Positions 11,648-22,750 of a stretch of 64,000 nucleotides of DNA are shown piece after piece. The position numbers and the translations under genes were made by a program. The notes below the pieces were generated by a model. The model did not search any database. It worked only from the letters and a program-made list of their open reading frames with translations, and was not told where the DNA came from. Numbering within the stretch: the first letter of the stretch is position 1; each line of letters begins with the position of its first letter. Source of the stretch: Moniliella sp. 'wahieum' (taxonomy: Eukaryota > Basidiomycota > Moniliellomycetes > Moniliellales > Moniliellaceae); NCBI GenBank assembly GCA_003971905.1, contig RSEE01000066.1, positions 248,001 to 312,000 of the forward strand, read 5' to 3'.

Positions 11648-12481
11648 GCTGCGGGCGGCGGGGGCGGTCGGAAGGGGGGAGGAGGCAGGGTGTGCTTGGC
11701 GTCAACCAGCATGTTCAGCGCCACGCACGCAGCGTCAATGGAGATGGCGGCGGCGACCACAACTGCCAACGGCAACGAACCGCAACGGCAGAGCGAGCAG
11801 CAAAGCAGCAGCGCACTGATATCTGCCGGGTGAACTGCGAAGCGCACGTCACGTAGCGCAAGCACACTGACTGTATCGCCCTTGCCCTGCCGCTCCACAA
11901 CTAGCACCGCGTATGTCACGTGGCACGTCACCCTGTCGCCGGACACCCGAGGGTTGCCTCGTCGCAACAGTGGCGCCTCCCTTGCCCTCTCCTGGCACCG
12001 CCGCATCATACATTCTGCACCAGCCCTCCGACGGGCAAAATATAGCTCGAAACAGTATCTCTTTCCATTGCCACGGCCCTCTATGTCTCTTTGTCTGCAA
12101 TCGAGGATAGAAGGAATGCCCCATCATATATGGAGAGAAAAGGTCTGGCGAAATCAGACGCTTGCCATGGACCTCTGGTTCTCACCCCCCCCCCCCAACC
12201 TGGGTAGCCCCAAACACCAAACAGCAAAACATCTTGGCGTTCAACGTTCAAACTTCAAGTTCTTCAAGGCCGAGGAAAAGCCCAAATGGCTTTTTTTTTC
12301 CTCTTTTTGGCCACATGTGACGGCTACACAGTCCTGTGCTTATTGGCAGGATCAAGGGGGCGGTGAGGTGACACTACCACCTGTCGTGTCTATGGGACTC
12401 CTCCTTAGAGCTCATCATATCTTTGGAGGGAACTCTCTATATAATACCTGAAGAGAGGTATGTGAGAACGCAATTTGTAAA
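11648..12481. other. Intergenic, upstream of the membrane-protein gene
   Basis: No supported gene. It contains a C run near 12187-12196 and a T run near 12290-12298. An overlapping minus-strand frame (to 12009) could hold extra N-terminal sequence of the neighbouring gene, but nothing in it is recognisable. Confidence 0.4.
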
Positions 12482-12483
12482 TG

Positions 12484-13070
12484 ACGAGGAGACCACCGGG
12501 CCTACGGCCCGGTCAGCTGGGCTTCGCCCCAGCTTGGTGCTGCGTCGCAGCCGCCACCGTAGCCACCGTTCCCCGTCGCCACCTTAGCCACCGTTCCCCT
12601 TCGCCAGTAGTTATAATATCCGATACGCGGCTGGCTGGGGTGGCTGGGGTGGCTGGCTGCGCCCCGGTGGCTTACGCAATGCTGATGTAAAAGAGTGGTG
12701 CACACCCGTTTGGGATTATATACCAGGGACGCACTCAAGAACCGTTTTTCCCCTGGTTTGACGACGCGAGGATACTACGGCACCAAGACGGCGGGCAAGT
12801 TGTTGCGCATTGGAAGGAGTTGGCTACTAAGTCTCAGTGGAAATGGTTCCTCGCTCGTATGTCAACCACGTTCCTCCGTGTCCACACGCGCTTCCTAGGG
12901 TACGGGACCGGATGGCGTGAGCCGGAGGGTCCTGAATCCTGGCGATCCCCTGGTTATATCTTGGTGTGGGCCTCCAAGTAACCCCCGCAAGATGAACGGT
13001 TCGGTTTAGACGTAGCGTTCCCCCTGTCCCAGCCTTAAGCTCTGTCAATGGAATGCACACAATATAGCTT
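12484..13070 (+). mobile_element. Internally deleted copy of the non-LTR retroelement
   Basis: The head (12484-12662) has the ACCGGGCCTACGGCCCGGT palindrome, the GGGCTTCGCCC hairpin and GCCACCTTAGCCACCGTTCC units. After a 60-bp join it continues at 12722-13070, which matches 16272-16620 of the full element: the end of the last domain (DALKNR...LTTRGYYGTKTAG) plus the 3' untranslated region. The whole RT region is missing. It lies head-to-tail with the longer element, starting 2 bp before it. It could be a non-autonomous derivative or a chimera of two insertions. Confidence 0.75.
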
Positions 13071-13335
13071 TACTAGAAGACCACCGGCCTACGGCCCGGT
13101 CAGCTGGGCTTCGCCCCAGCTTGGTGCTTTGTGTTTGTGCTTGCTCGCCACCTTAGCCACCGTTCCAACGTCCATATCTAGTTCCAACCCCGTCGCACCG
13201 TAGCCACCGTTCCACGCTGGAGGAATTTTATCACCCATGTGCATCCGCCTGGCTGCGTCGGCCTGGAACGTGCCGGGTGGCACGCTTACCACATAATCTT
13301 GTGCTGGCGCCAGAAAAAACGCCCCAATTTTATGT

Positions 13336-16300
13336 ATGACACGCCCGCCCCGCCCGCCGCCCCCCCACCCCCATCCCCACCACCCCGTCCCGTACCCACC
13401 ACCCCGTCCCCGTACCCACCACCCCCGCCCCCCCCGCCACCGACTCACCCCCAAGCGCGAGTATCATTGCTCCCTTTGCACGAACCCTGGCCACAACAGG
13501 GCCCGCTGCCCCCGCAACTCCGAAGCCAGGAACCCGGTGCCCGAAGTACCGGGTCAAGGCACGCCCCTCCTCCCCAACCCCCAACTCGCCACCCCCCGGC
13601 GCCGCAGCCCCGGCTGGGCTCCGAACAGCCAACCAATGGCTACGGCGCCGAGACCCCACGCCCCACTACCCACGCCCGCGCGCGCCCCCGCGCAGACAGC
13701 CCCCCCGCCGCCGCCACCCCGACCCTCAACCCCCCGCGCCCCCGCGCACACCGCCCCCCGCCGCCGCCGCGCCCCCACACCACCGCCACCAGACGACCGC
13801 GCAACCCCTCGACCGACACGGGGGCCGACCTCCTTCCCCGTTTGACCGCCCTGGCCGAGCGCCCAGGCACACGCAAGATACCGCCACACCTGAAGCGCCC
13901 TTTCCTTCAGATGCTCGGCCGTTTGGCGGACGCTTACTTGCAGGAGCCCTCGTCAGCACACCTGATGGATATTCTAGCGGTGCCTAAGGAAGTACTCCGC
14001 CACCACAACAAGGACAATAACCTCATCGGGACGTACCCCAACAGCGCCTGGCAACCCTCCGCCCCCCGACTTCTCAACGCGCGAGGCACTCGACCCAGTC
14101 ACAAGGCCGACCGCCTCATTCGGGAGGGCTGCCTCAGCCGCGCAGCAAGCCCTCGTCGGCCAATCCACCATTGCCCTCTCACCCCCGAGACCCAGGCAAG
14201 CCTGGAAAAGCTCCACCCCGTTGGAGAGGCGAACCCCTTCAGCCTCGGCCCGGGCACAGCCTTTGGCAACACACCACCCGCACTCGTCCCACCCACACAG
14301 GCCGCGTGGTACCGCCGGGCACCACCCTCACCGACACGACGGACAGTGGCCGTATCGTGGTGGACTTGGACGAAATCGACTTTGTTGCCTTGATTGCCAC
14401 GTTCAGAATCGACGTTGGGGCAGGTCTATCCGGGTGGACCCAGCCCCTCCTAAGAACGGCCCTTGAATGCAAGCGCTTCGTCGCCTTTCTCACCGCCCTC
14501 ACCAAGAGCATTTACCACGGCACTGCCCAGGACGCGAGCTCCTGTTGGCCTCCCGCCTTACCCCCTGGAGAAGGCATCGGGAGGCATCCGCCCCATCGCC
14601 TGCGGGGAGCTGATCTACCGCCTGTGCGCCAAGGCCATCGCTCGAGCGATCGCCCCAACAGCTGGCTTCTCCCCACCCAGTTGGGAGAGTAGCATCGCAA
14701 AACGGGGTGGAGCCTATCGTACGGATGGTCGAGCGCATGACAGCGCCAGGCGGGGAGAACGATGCGGAACTGGGCGACTTCAGCCACGTCGCCATGCTCG
14801 ACTTTACCAACGCCTTCAACACTGTGCGCCGTCGCACACTCGCCAAGGCGCTCCATGCCTACGCCCCCATCTCCTCACCTTGGGCCGATGGATCTATGGT
14901 TCCCCCACCCAGCTCTGGGTCGCGTCGGGCGGAAATGAGACCAACGTCCTGTCGGCAGAGGGCGTACGGCAGGGCGACCCCCTCGCCCCCTTTTTCTTCT
15001 CCATCGCAGTGCGGCCCACGCTGGAGAAACTGGAACAGGACCTGCCGCCGGGGCACCTGGTGATGGCATACCTGGACGACATTACGATTTTCGGTCCAGG
15101 GCCAGGCATTACCGGCCTAGCCGCGGAGCTTTTGGAAGACGACGCGTCAGGCCTCAAGCTCAACCTGCGTAAGTGTGTCGAGCGGGACCGGGACCAGATT
15201 CGGGAGGATGGTCTGCAGGTTCTGGGCACTTGTGTGGGAGGGGTAGACTGTCGTCGATCGTGGCTCCGGGCCCAACTGGCCAGTCTGAGGGAGAACATGC
15301 CTAAGTTGATGGCATCACCCGCCAGGGACGCCTCTTACTATGGCGGCTCAGCACTCAGACCAAGCTGCGCCACCTGCTCCGCACCATGCAGATGGAAGGA
15401 GAGCTAGACGACGTGCTGGCCGAGATTGATGCCTTCATCTGTACGGAGTTCAGACGGATCCGGGGCGACGAGAACCCCCAAGGTGCCAAGGACGACCACT
15501 TCGACATGCTCATGAGCCTCTCTTCGGCTGGGAGGATGTGGCAGCCCGCTTTACTCGTATATCGCGCCCCACGCCCGTGCCGCGGCCAACGAGGTCAACG
15601 ACTATCTCATTACCACTTATGTTGACCGTTCGGGACCGCAAACGGCAAGGGCCAACGCATTTACGAAGCAACGCCAGCGCTGCCGCGAGATGTGGGAGCA
15701 AAGTCGACAGGAGCTCCAGAAGCTGGACGCTGCCGATGGTCGCCATGTGGTTGAGCACAGCAACCCGCTGAGCCACAACTGGCTCTCCGCCATTCCATCC
15801 GTCCCGTACCTCAAGCTCTCTGACCAGCAGGTCCAGGTTGGTCTCCAGCTCCGCACGCTGTGCCGCACCACGCGCAGCATGTGCAAGTGCGGCATCATGT
15901 CCTCGCTGGAACATATCATGTCCTGCACCCGCACCCAGGCCAAGTTTGGTGCGTTGCATGAGGCAGTGCGGGAGCCCATTCTCCAGCTCCTCCGCTCCAT
16001 CCCCGACACCCACGTCCACAACGAACCTATGGTGGAGGAAGAGGATGGGACGAGGCGCGGACGGAAGGCACAGCGCACCGATTACCACGTGATGGGCCCG
16101 GAGCACTGGGAGGAACCGGAATGGGGTAGACCACACGCTGCGCGACACGGGATCGCAGGAGGCGCAGAGCGCGTACCGGCGGGTGGTGCATGAGAGCACT
16201 GCGTCGCCTTTGGAACGCCGGGAGAAGGAACTGCTTCGGCTTGAACAAGCAGAATGCGACAAGAACGCCAAGTACCAGGGACGCACTCAAGAACCGTTTT

Positions 16301-16517
16301 CCCCCTGGTTTTGACGACGCGAGGATACTACGGCACCAAGACGGCGGGCAAGTTGTTTCTGCATTGGAAGGAGTTGGCTACTAAGTCTCAGTGGAAATGG
16401 TTCCTCGCTCGTATGTCAACCACGTTCCTCCGTGTCCACACGCGCTTCCTAGGGTACGGGACCGGATGGCGTGAGCCGGAGGGTCCTGATATCCTGGCGA
16501 TCCCCCTGGTCCCTTAA
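13336..16517 (+). CDS. Retroelement polyprotein: CCHC knuckle, reverse transcriptase, nuclease-like C-terminus (frame broken)
   Basis: The N-terminal part has a Pro/Arg-rich region and a CCHC zinc knuckle CSLCTNPGHNRARC (C-x2-C-x4-H-x4-C) near 13475. An unknown region follows (about 13850-14450). The RT shows GGIRPIACGELIYRLCAKAI (14575-14640), the LDFTNAFNTV block with its catalytic Asp (14800-14825), EGVRQGDPLAPFFFSIA (14955-15010), and the YLDD catalytic loop (MAYLDDITIFGPG, 15070). Past the thumb is a second metal-binding motif CKCG-x6-HIMSC (15888-15930). The last part has RTDYHV, VDHTLRDTGSQEAQSAYRRV, a charged helix, KNAKYQG and PFSPLVLTTRG. This layout resembles the PD-(D/E)XK-like C-terminal tails of some non-LTR elements; that is inference. 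At least five frame changes occur. ORF boundaries and the start are uncertain; one or two proteins are possible. Confidence 0.75.
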
Positions 16518-16983
16518 TCTTGGTGGCGCCTCCAAGTAACCCCCGCAAGATGAACGGTTCGGTTTAGACGTAGCGTTCCCCCTGTCCCAGCCTTAAGCTC
16601 TGTCAATGGAATGCACACAACATAGAGAGCGATCCCCCTGGTCCCTTAATCTTGGTGGCGCTTCCAAGTAACCTCCGCAAGATGAACGGTTCGGTTTAGA
16701 GACGTAGCGTTCCCCCTGTCCCAGCCTTAAGCTCTGTCAATGGAATGCACACAACATAGAGAGTGCCTATGACGTAAAAGATGCACGATATGACATAGAG
16801 ATCCCCCTGGTCCCTTAATCTTGGTGGCGCTTCCAAGTAACCTCCGCAAGATGAACGGTTCGGTTTAGACGTAGCGTTCCCCCTGTCCCAGCCTTAAGCT
16901 CTGTCAATGGAATGCACACAACATAGAGAGTGCCTATGACGTAAAAGATGCACGGCGGATCAATTTTGCATATGACATAGAGA
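16499..16983 (+). repeat. Tandem array of retroelement 3' ends
   Basis: Three copies of a roughly 130-bp unit, ATCCCCCTGGTCCCTTAATC to CACACAACATAGAGAG, start at about 16499, 16631 and 16800. Units 2 and 3 are followed by GTGCCTATGACGTAAAAGAT-containing linkers. The same unit ends the deleted copy at 12945-13070. Confidence 0.9.
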
Positions 16984-18243
16984 TTCCTCACTGTCTCGTA
17001 TGTGCGGTAGTCGCCGTGGCTGTTGTCGCGAGTCATGGGCCCGTGGTCCGTGCGTTTGGCTTAGGCTGTGGTCCCTTATACCTCCCCTATAGGCCGGGCT
17101 TCCGACGTTGTCTCACTTCCGTTTTCTATGCCCTGTGCATTCCTATCATACAAGCACCATGGGGCCCGTCCTAACGTGATGCATGATGGTTATGTTTCGC
17201 TCCATGCCGTTGACTGTGAGGCCTGCTGAGGCTCAGGTGTTTAATTGCTTTATTAATGTCACGCGTCACGCGCGTCACGGGCGAAGACGAGCTGGTAAGC
17301 CTTACCACCGTCACGCGTCACGCATCGCCGCATTGTCCCCGCAACCCCACAGCTACCACAACGCCCACCACCTACGCGAAGGCACCATGTCCTTCAGGAC
17401 AAAATGCTTATTAGCGGTTTCCACCGTTAGTATATACAGAGAGTAGCAATAACCCTTTTCCGGGCGTGCCCGAGCCCCCGCCCCCCCCGATATGAGAGGG
17501 CATCCACATTTGGGTGTCTTATTATGGTCGATGATCGATATACGAAACGATACATTTTGTTTTGCTCTCCTCTCGAATAAGTTCCGGGGATCCGCATGTG
17601 AGGTTCCCGACATTGCCCGGATTGTGTTCACGCGGCACATGTGTACAACGAGGTTGCTAAGAAACGCTGATGAAGGGGGCACTGAGGCCAAGGCTGATAC
17701 AAATAGGCGAGATGCGGGTATGCTCTCCGCTTCCCTATGTCCTCGGACATGTTTGTAACACCAGTCCATGTCGACACGTACGTCCACAGGGTTGCCGATA
17801 TATGTAGCCCCCTTTTCGGCGGGACATCCCGGAAGAACGATAAAAGGCAAACGGAGGCAGAGATCCTCACATCATTGAAGTCATCCTGTGGTGGAAGTCC
17901 TCGGGGTATTTTCCGGTATAAAGCACGGAAAAGCACGGTCCCGGTTGCCGCCGAGGTGAGGCTCATTAGATGCCGAGAGAGGTGGTTATAGAAAGATCGC
18001 TCCATTGCCAAAAGGAATTTATGAGTTGGGGTGGGGTTAGGAGATTAGACCGGTGTGTGCGCGGCGACTTTATTTTGGGGGCCTCCGCAGCAACGACCCT
18101 TCCTGGTGCATTGGACATTGCACTCGTCAGAAACTGTTAGAAACTGTCCCGGCCTGTACCGCGTCTAGACTCTGTAGGCAACCGGGCCGTCCCGGCGCTG
18201 CTTCGCTTCTCCGACGGCGCAAAGCACCATCCAGTGTCGAGTG
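16984..18243. other. Intergenic between the retroelement and AOX
   Basis: About 1.26 kb with no recognised gene. GTCACGCG repeats occur at 17259-17280 and 17310-17325. Two minus-strand frames of 127 and 165 codons (17353-18011) show no family motif, and I do not call them. Confidence 0.4.
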
Positions 18244-18335
18244 CTGGCCTGCCCCTTACAGGCCCGCTGGCCTGCCCCTTACAGGCCCGCTGGCCCGCCC
18301 CTTACAGGCCCGCTGGCCTGCCCCTTACAGGCCCG
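18244..18335. repeat. Four tandem 23-bp hairpin units upstream of AOX
   Basis: Four copies of CTGGCCTGCCCCTTACAGGCCCG start at 18244, 18267, 18290 and 18313; the third has one change. Each contains the inverted repeat GGCCTG/CAGGCC. They lie about 290-380 bp upstream of the AOX start codon and could bind a regulator as an array. Confidence 0.9.
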
Positions 18336-18387
18336 CTGGCGTCAGAGCAGCAAGACTGGCATAGTGCGATGCCGAATATTAATGACC

Positions 18388-18420
18388 GATGACTGGTGAC
18401 CAGGTGACCGGTGACTCTCC
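18388..18420. promoter_or_regulatory. GTGAC heptad array upstream of AOX
   Basis: GTGAC/GATGAC cores recur every 7-8 bp (GATGACTGGTGACCAGGTGA, then CCGGTGACTC). Related arrays precede TOM20/PX and the CCC1-like gene. Confidence 0.4.
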
Positions 18421-18495
18421 AACGTCCAACCATCATCGATCGATCGTCCAATGATATACTTCTTCTTTTGGACAAATCTCGCCGAGCCCTCTTGG

Positions 18496-18501
18496 TATAT
18501 A
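18496..18501 (+). promoter_or_regulatory. TATA box of AOX
   Basis: TATATA in the context GGTATATAGAC, about 125 bp before the AOX ATG. Confidence 0.5.
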
Positions 18502-18623
18502 GACAGCCTAGCTCTTCCCGCCACTTCCCCCAACTCCCATCAAAACACCCAACCTACCCATTCGACGAGCTAGCCACACCGCAGACACACCAACCTGTGC
18601 CACTCATCGTTCAGTTTTTGGCT

Positions 18624-20226
18624 ATGATTCCCGCTATCCGCGCGCCCACGACGACGGCATGCCGACCCGGCTTGCTTCTGTCCGCAACGGGCAGAGGCGT
18701 TGCTTTGTCCATGTCTGCCTCTTCTCGTACAATGGCCTGCTCGCATGTGCGCCCCATGTACGGAATGTACCGCACTTTGACCAATTACACGCAAGAGGAA
18801 GTCAAGCGGAATCAAGCCGACGGTCAGTGGGGGAGCACCGTCGACACCCCGACCCTCTTCCGGCCTATCTACACGGGAAAGGACGTGCAGGCCGTTGAAG
18901 TCTCCCACTTCAAGCCTCAAAATTGGTCCGACAAATTGGCGTTTGGGATGATCCAGCTTGTTCGGTATGTTGTTGGGGGCTTTCTTCCTATACCCTTACT
19001 GCTCTCATACGCGATCCTGTGTAATATCTCTCTCCCTGTTGTGACAAGAAGCTAACACCACACGTTTCCCTCGCCCGTGCTTTTCAGCAAAACATTTGAT
19101 ATTGCCACCCGTTACCACCACCAATCCATGTACCCTACTGTCAAAGGGTTTGATCAGAGCAAAGAAGGTCCTTCCCCCGGTTTCAAAGTCTCGCTACCCA
19201 AGAAAGAGAGGATGGAAGGAGTGGATCCCAACAAGACCATGGACTTGGCCGAGATGCGCAAGAAGAAAATCAGCATGACTCCGCGTGCTTGGATGACGCG
19301 TATTGTGTTTCTCGAGACCGTGGCTGGTATCCCTGGTCTAGTGGCCGCAGCTTGCCGGCACCTTCAATCACTCCGTCTCATGCGCGGGACAAAGGTTGGA
19401 TTAACACTTTGCTCGAAGACAGCGAAAATGAGCGCATGCACCTCCTTGTTGCGATGCAGTACGTTGAACATGTGGGCCCGTTTATGCGCACCATGATCCT
19501 CGTTGCCCAGGGAGTTTTTTGGAACATGTTCTTCGCTGCCTATCTCGTTGCACCCACGGCTGCTCATCGTTTTGTTGGTGCTTTGGAGGAAGAGGCGGTT
19601 ATCACTTACAGTACGTTTTCCATTATTTTTTGTCCTCTGGCTTTGCAGAATGGTATACTAACCATCGGCATGCATTTCTTTTTCAGCGTCCATCATCGAG
19701 GACATTGAGGAAGGCCGTCTTCCCGAGTGGGAAACGCTTCCGGCGGTCAAACTTGCCAGAGAGTACTGGGGCCTTCCCGACTCGGCCACCATGCGGGATG
19801 TGATTTATGCCATCCGCGCCGATGAAGCCACCCACCGTTTTGTCAACCATACTCTGGGTTCTCTTGATCCCACCAAGGACTTTAACCCTTTTGCCAACCA
19901 CATGCCCTCACCCCAACTTCGGGGCAGCGTGGCCGGTTTGACCCGGGAGGAGGCGCTTTCTTGGGCGACACGTGCTCAAGCGGGCTCTCACAAAACAACC
20001 CACCTACGGCGGAAAAGCCCGATATCATGCACAAGTTGTTGCCGACCCTCCTTCGGCCGATGCCAATGCAGCTTTGGCCCAGAACAAGGGTGACATTGCC
20101 GCCGAAGAGGTCCAACGCCCTTCCTTCGCCCTACGGCTTCCAACCGGTGATTTTTGTATTCTGGCCTTTTGCTTCTACCCGGCCTGCCGTATTGTGGGCA
20201 TGAGTGATGGAATGACTTATGCGTAG
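18624..20226 (+). CDS. AOX1: Mitochondrial alternative oxidase
   Basis: Di-iron ubiquinol oxidase of the inner mitochondrial membrane that bypasses complexes III and IV. The start at 18624 gives [16 protein letters not shown], an Arg/Ser/Ala-rich targeting region. Introns are 18965-19087 (QLVR to KTFDI) and 19611-19686 (VITYT to SIIEDIEEG). The iron ligands are visible: LETVA ([10 protein letters not shown]), NERMHL, LEEEAV, and DEATH within [12 protein letters not shown]. Both hydrophobic membrane-associated helices are present. One frame change at about 19384 (missing C before GGGACAAAGG; LRLMR then DKGWINTLL) and one near 19962 (SWA then [10 protein letters not shown]) are needed. The C-terminal tail after TREEALSWA extends about 80 residues past the usual AOX end. 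The promoter holds four 23-bp hairpins and a TATA box. Confidence 0.93.
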
Positions 20227-21555
20227 TACTCTCAACTTCCTCGACAAACTCCTGGCAATAACATTCACTTCTCACTCAACTTGTTCCGCTAATAATGTTC
20301 GAAATCTTTATCACTCAGGACTCCAGGTTCAGGTATTGCCATTGTAGAACCTAGTAGTACAGCCTGCGCTAAGTTACAGCTCACATAGTATGCTGGATTG
20401 AGCAGGGTGTGCTATGCTATGTGTTGTGGCGCGATGGTAATCACGGGCTCGTTGAGCTGTCGATCTTTTGAGTGGGTCTCTCACATACCAATGTGTATTT
20501 GGCTATTGACATCTCGAAAAAGCCCCAAGAGTCTGGCTTTGGGATTGAAACACTCCAGTTGTGAGAATAATGAGAGAGATGAAGTCATACATTTCTGTAA
20601 CGGGCCTTGTCTCGGGTCCTTTTACGTATACAATATAATCCGGTTGTGCTTCCCTCCCCCCCAAACCGGATCGTTTTATTGTTGACGATGACATTGTGTG
20701 GTCGGAAAGGAGTACCACACTTAGTAGTTGTGTGGGGTCCGTTTTCGTTATAGTATTTTGCATAGATCCCCATATTCTGCTGTTAATCTGATCGTTGGCG
20801 CCCCAGAGAACTCTCCACTTGCCCCGTCACTTGTTCTCTTCTCCGAAAACAGGAGAGCAAAGCAGAGAGGCACACGGTAGAGCGACAGACTATTATCTGG
20901 ACTCGCTGGACTTGGTGCGATTGAAGCGCGGGAAAACGGTATATGGCTGAGCGATTATCGATCACGACACGGGCGTGCAGATTTGAACGCATTTCTAATC
21001 ATATGGTGACCTGCTTCTGCGGAGGAAAGAAGCGTGTCGTGTTGCGTTTTCCCTGAGGACTCTGTCCTGGTGCTGTGCCCCATGTGTTTCAGTATTGCAC
21101 TTTAATTTAGAACGCTGCCATCCTTGTCGCGCACTACGTGATGCCCTACCGTGAAGCATCATGATGTGCAACGCCAATGTGTGTGTAACAAATACGGACG
21201 TTAGGGAATGTATTATGACGGGCGTGACCCACTAAGGCACCAGAAAGAGCGTTGAGAATGGGCAATTAAAGACGTGAGGCGTCAGGCGTCAGGCAAGTGA
21301 GATTCATTGCCTCGGGGACGAAGAACTCCGAAGCGTGCAAAGCTGGATCTGGCACCATGCAGGAGGTGCAACAAATGAAAAGTAGCCGGTGGCGAGAATA
21401 TTACGGATGGACGGGAGACAGCGAGTGATTCTTGTCAAAAGGAAGGATCAGTTGCCCCCACAAAGGAAAGGCGGCTAAATCGTGCAGAACCATCCTGGCG
21501 TATACCGCAGCACTAGACGCACCAAAGTCTTTTTTTTCAGGAGTGCGGCTCACAT
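20227..21555. other. Intergenic between convergent AOX and TOM20
   Basis: About 1.3 kb, relatively AT-rich for this window. I found no gene, tRNA or repeat. Confidence 0.45.
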
Positions 21556-22750
21556 TCAAGCAGACTCCTCGCTTACCTCGGCCTTGGGCTCCTCCACCTC
21601 CCCTGTCGGCTCCTCAAGGGCAGACTTCTGCTCCTTGGATGTCTCCTCAACAGGATCCGCGGTCGTGGCAGCAATCTCCTCGACAGGCTCCTCGGCCTTG
21701 GGAGCAATCTCCTAACAGGCTCCTCAGCCTTGGGAGCAGTCTCTTCCACGGGGGCTGGAGTAGACGCAGGAAGGTCCTCCTTGGGCGTCTCCGTCTCTTC
21801 AGCTGGTTTGGCAGCCTCCTCGACCTTGGGGGTCTCGACAGAAGCCGCAGTCTCATTGGGCTTGTCGCTGCCAAAACCAAAGTGAATCGGCGCGGTGGAC
21901 GCAACCGGCTCAGCAGCCGCACCAAAGCCCTTGCCAAGGGTAGCCTCCTCCTCCGGCTTATCCGACGTGGCGGAAACTACATCCCACTCGTTTGTGGAAC
22001 CGGAGACAGACTCAGGCTTGGCTGCCTCCTTGGCCTCCTCTCCCTTTTTCTTCTCTTCGTCCTTGGACTCATCTTTGGACTCATCTTTGGACTCTTCTTT
22101 GGACTTCCTTCTTGGATGCGTCGTCCTTAGAGGCATTGGGGGCCTCATCATCAACCTCATCGACACGGTTGGACGCGCTGGCCGAGAGGAGGGAGCGTCA
22201 CCCTTAGCCAAAATCACGTCTTTCTCGACCATCTTCATAATGATCGTGTTCACCTCGGGTGGCACAGTCTCTGGAGGATAATGAGTAGCTCAAAAGGCTG
22301 CGGGTACACCTTGTAAGCACGGAAGAAGGCAGTGGCCGAGTCGAGGTGGAAGTCCAGGCCGCGGTTGAAGAGGAGTTCACCAACGGTGATTTGCTCCATA
22401 AAGTAGGCCTCGCGCGGCGGCAGGGTCTTTGGGAATGGTGCCGTCAGCAAGGGCGGCACGCGTGCTAGCAACAGCAGCAGCAATGGCAGTTTCGGTGGCC
22501 TTCTTGGACTCCTCGTCCTTCTTGGCCTCGGCCTTCTTTTGACGCTTGTACTGCTTGCCCAGGGAGCGGCGGAAGGTGGCATCATGGCGGCGGCGGTAGT
22601 CAAAGTAGCTGGAGAAGGCAATGTGTCAGCACCAATGAATGGAACAGCAGTGTGTGGCGGCCAGGCGCAGAGAAAAACATACGCAGCGTGGCCGACGACA
22701 GCGCCGGCGAGCGTCAGGCCAGTGACGGCGGCAGCAGTTGATGCTTTCAT
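21556..22750 (-). CDS. TOM20: Mitochondrial import receptor Tom20 with long acidic tail
   Basis: Outer-membrane receptor of the TOM complex that binds presequences of imported proteins. The start ATG is 22748-22750. Exon 1 is the N-terminal anchor MKASTAAAVTGLTLAGAVVG, spliced through a 79-80-nt intron (about 22607-22686, GTATGT...CTCCAG) to YFDYRRRHDATFRRSLGKQY. The cytosolic domain follows with REAYFMEQITVGELLFNRG, the TPR-like LDFHLDSATAFFRAYKVYP, and VPPEVNTIIMKMVEKDV. The C-terminus is unusual: about 200 residues of Glu/Lys/Pro/Ala repeats, including four ESKDE copies (22061-22107) and EEPVEEIAP-type units, to the stop at 21556. Family members are usually shorter. Frame changes are needed near 22270, 22100, 22430 and 21715. 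It diverges from the PX-domain gene. Confidence 0.9.

Larger units (their letters stand above)
13072..16983 (+). mobile_element. Non-LTR retroelement with tandem 3' tails
   Basis: The head module is 13072-13334 and the coding region 13336-16517. The 3' end (16499-16629) is followed by two further copies of the same 3' sequence (16631-16762, 16800-16928). No long terminal repeats flank it, and the RT sequence is LINE-like. Each tail copy ends near CATAGAGAG. I see no poly-A tail and cannot define a target-site duplication. The frame changes are as frequent as in host genes, so they do not show that the element is dead. Confidence 0.8.

Noticed and set aside
13072-16983. LTR retrotransposon interpretation
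   Set aside because: No long terminal repeats, protease or integrase; the RT motifs and single-ended 3' repeats fit a non-LTR element.
17353-18011. Two overlapping minus-strand frames of 165 and 127 codons
   Set aside because: No recognisable motif, wrong frames for one another, and no splice model joining them.
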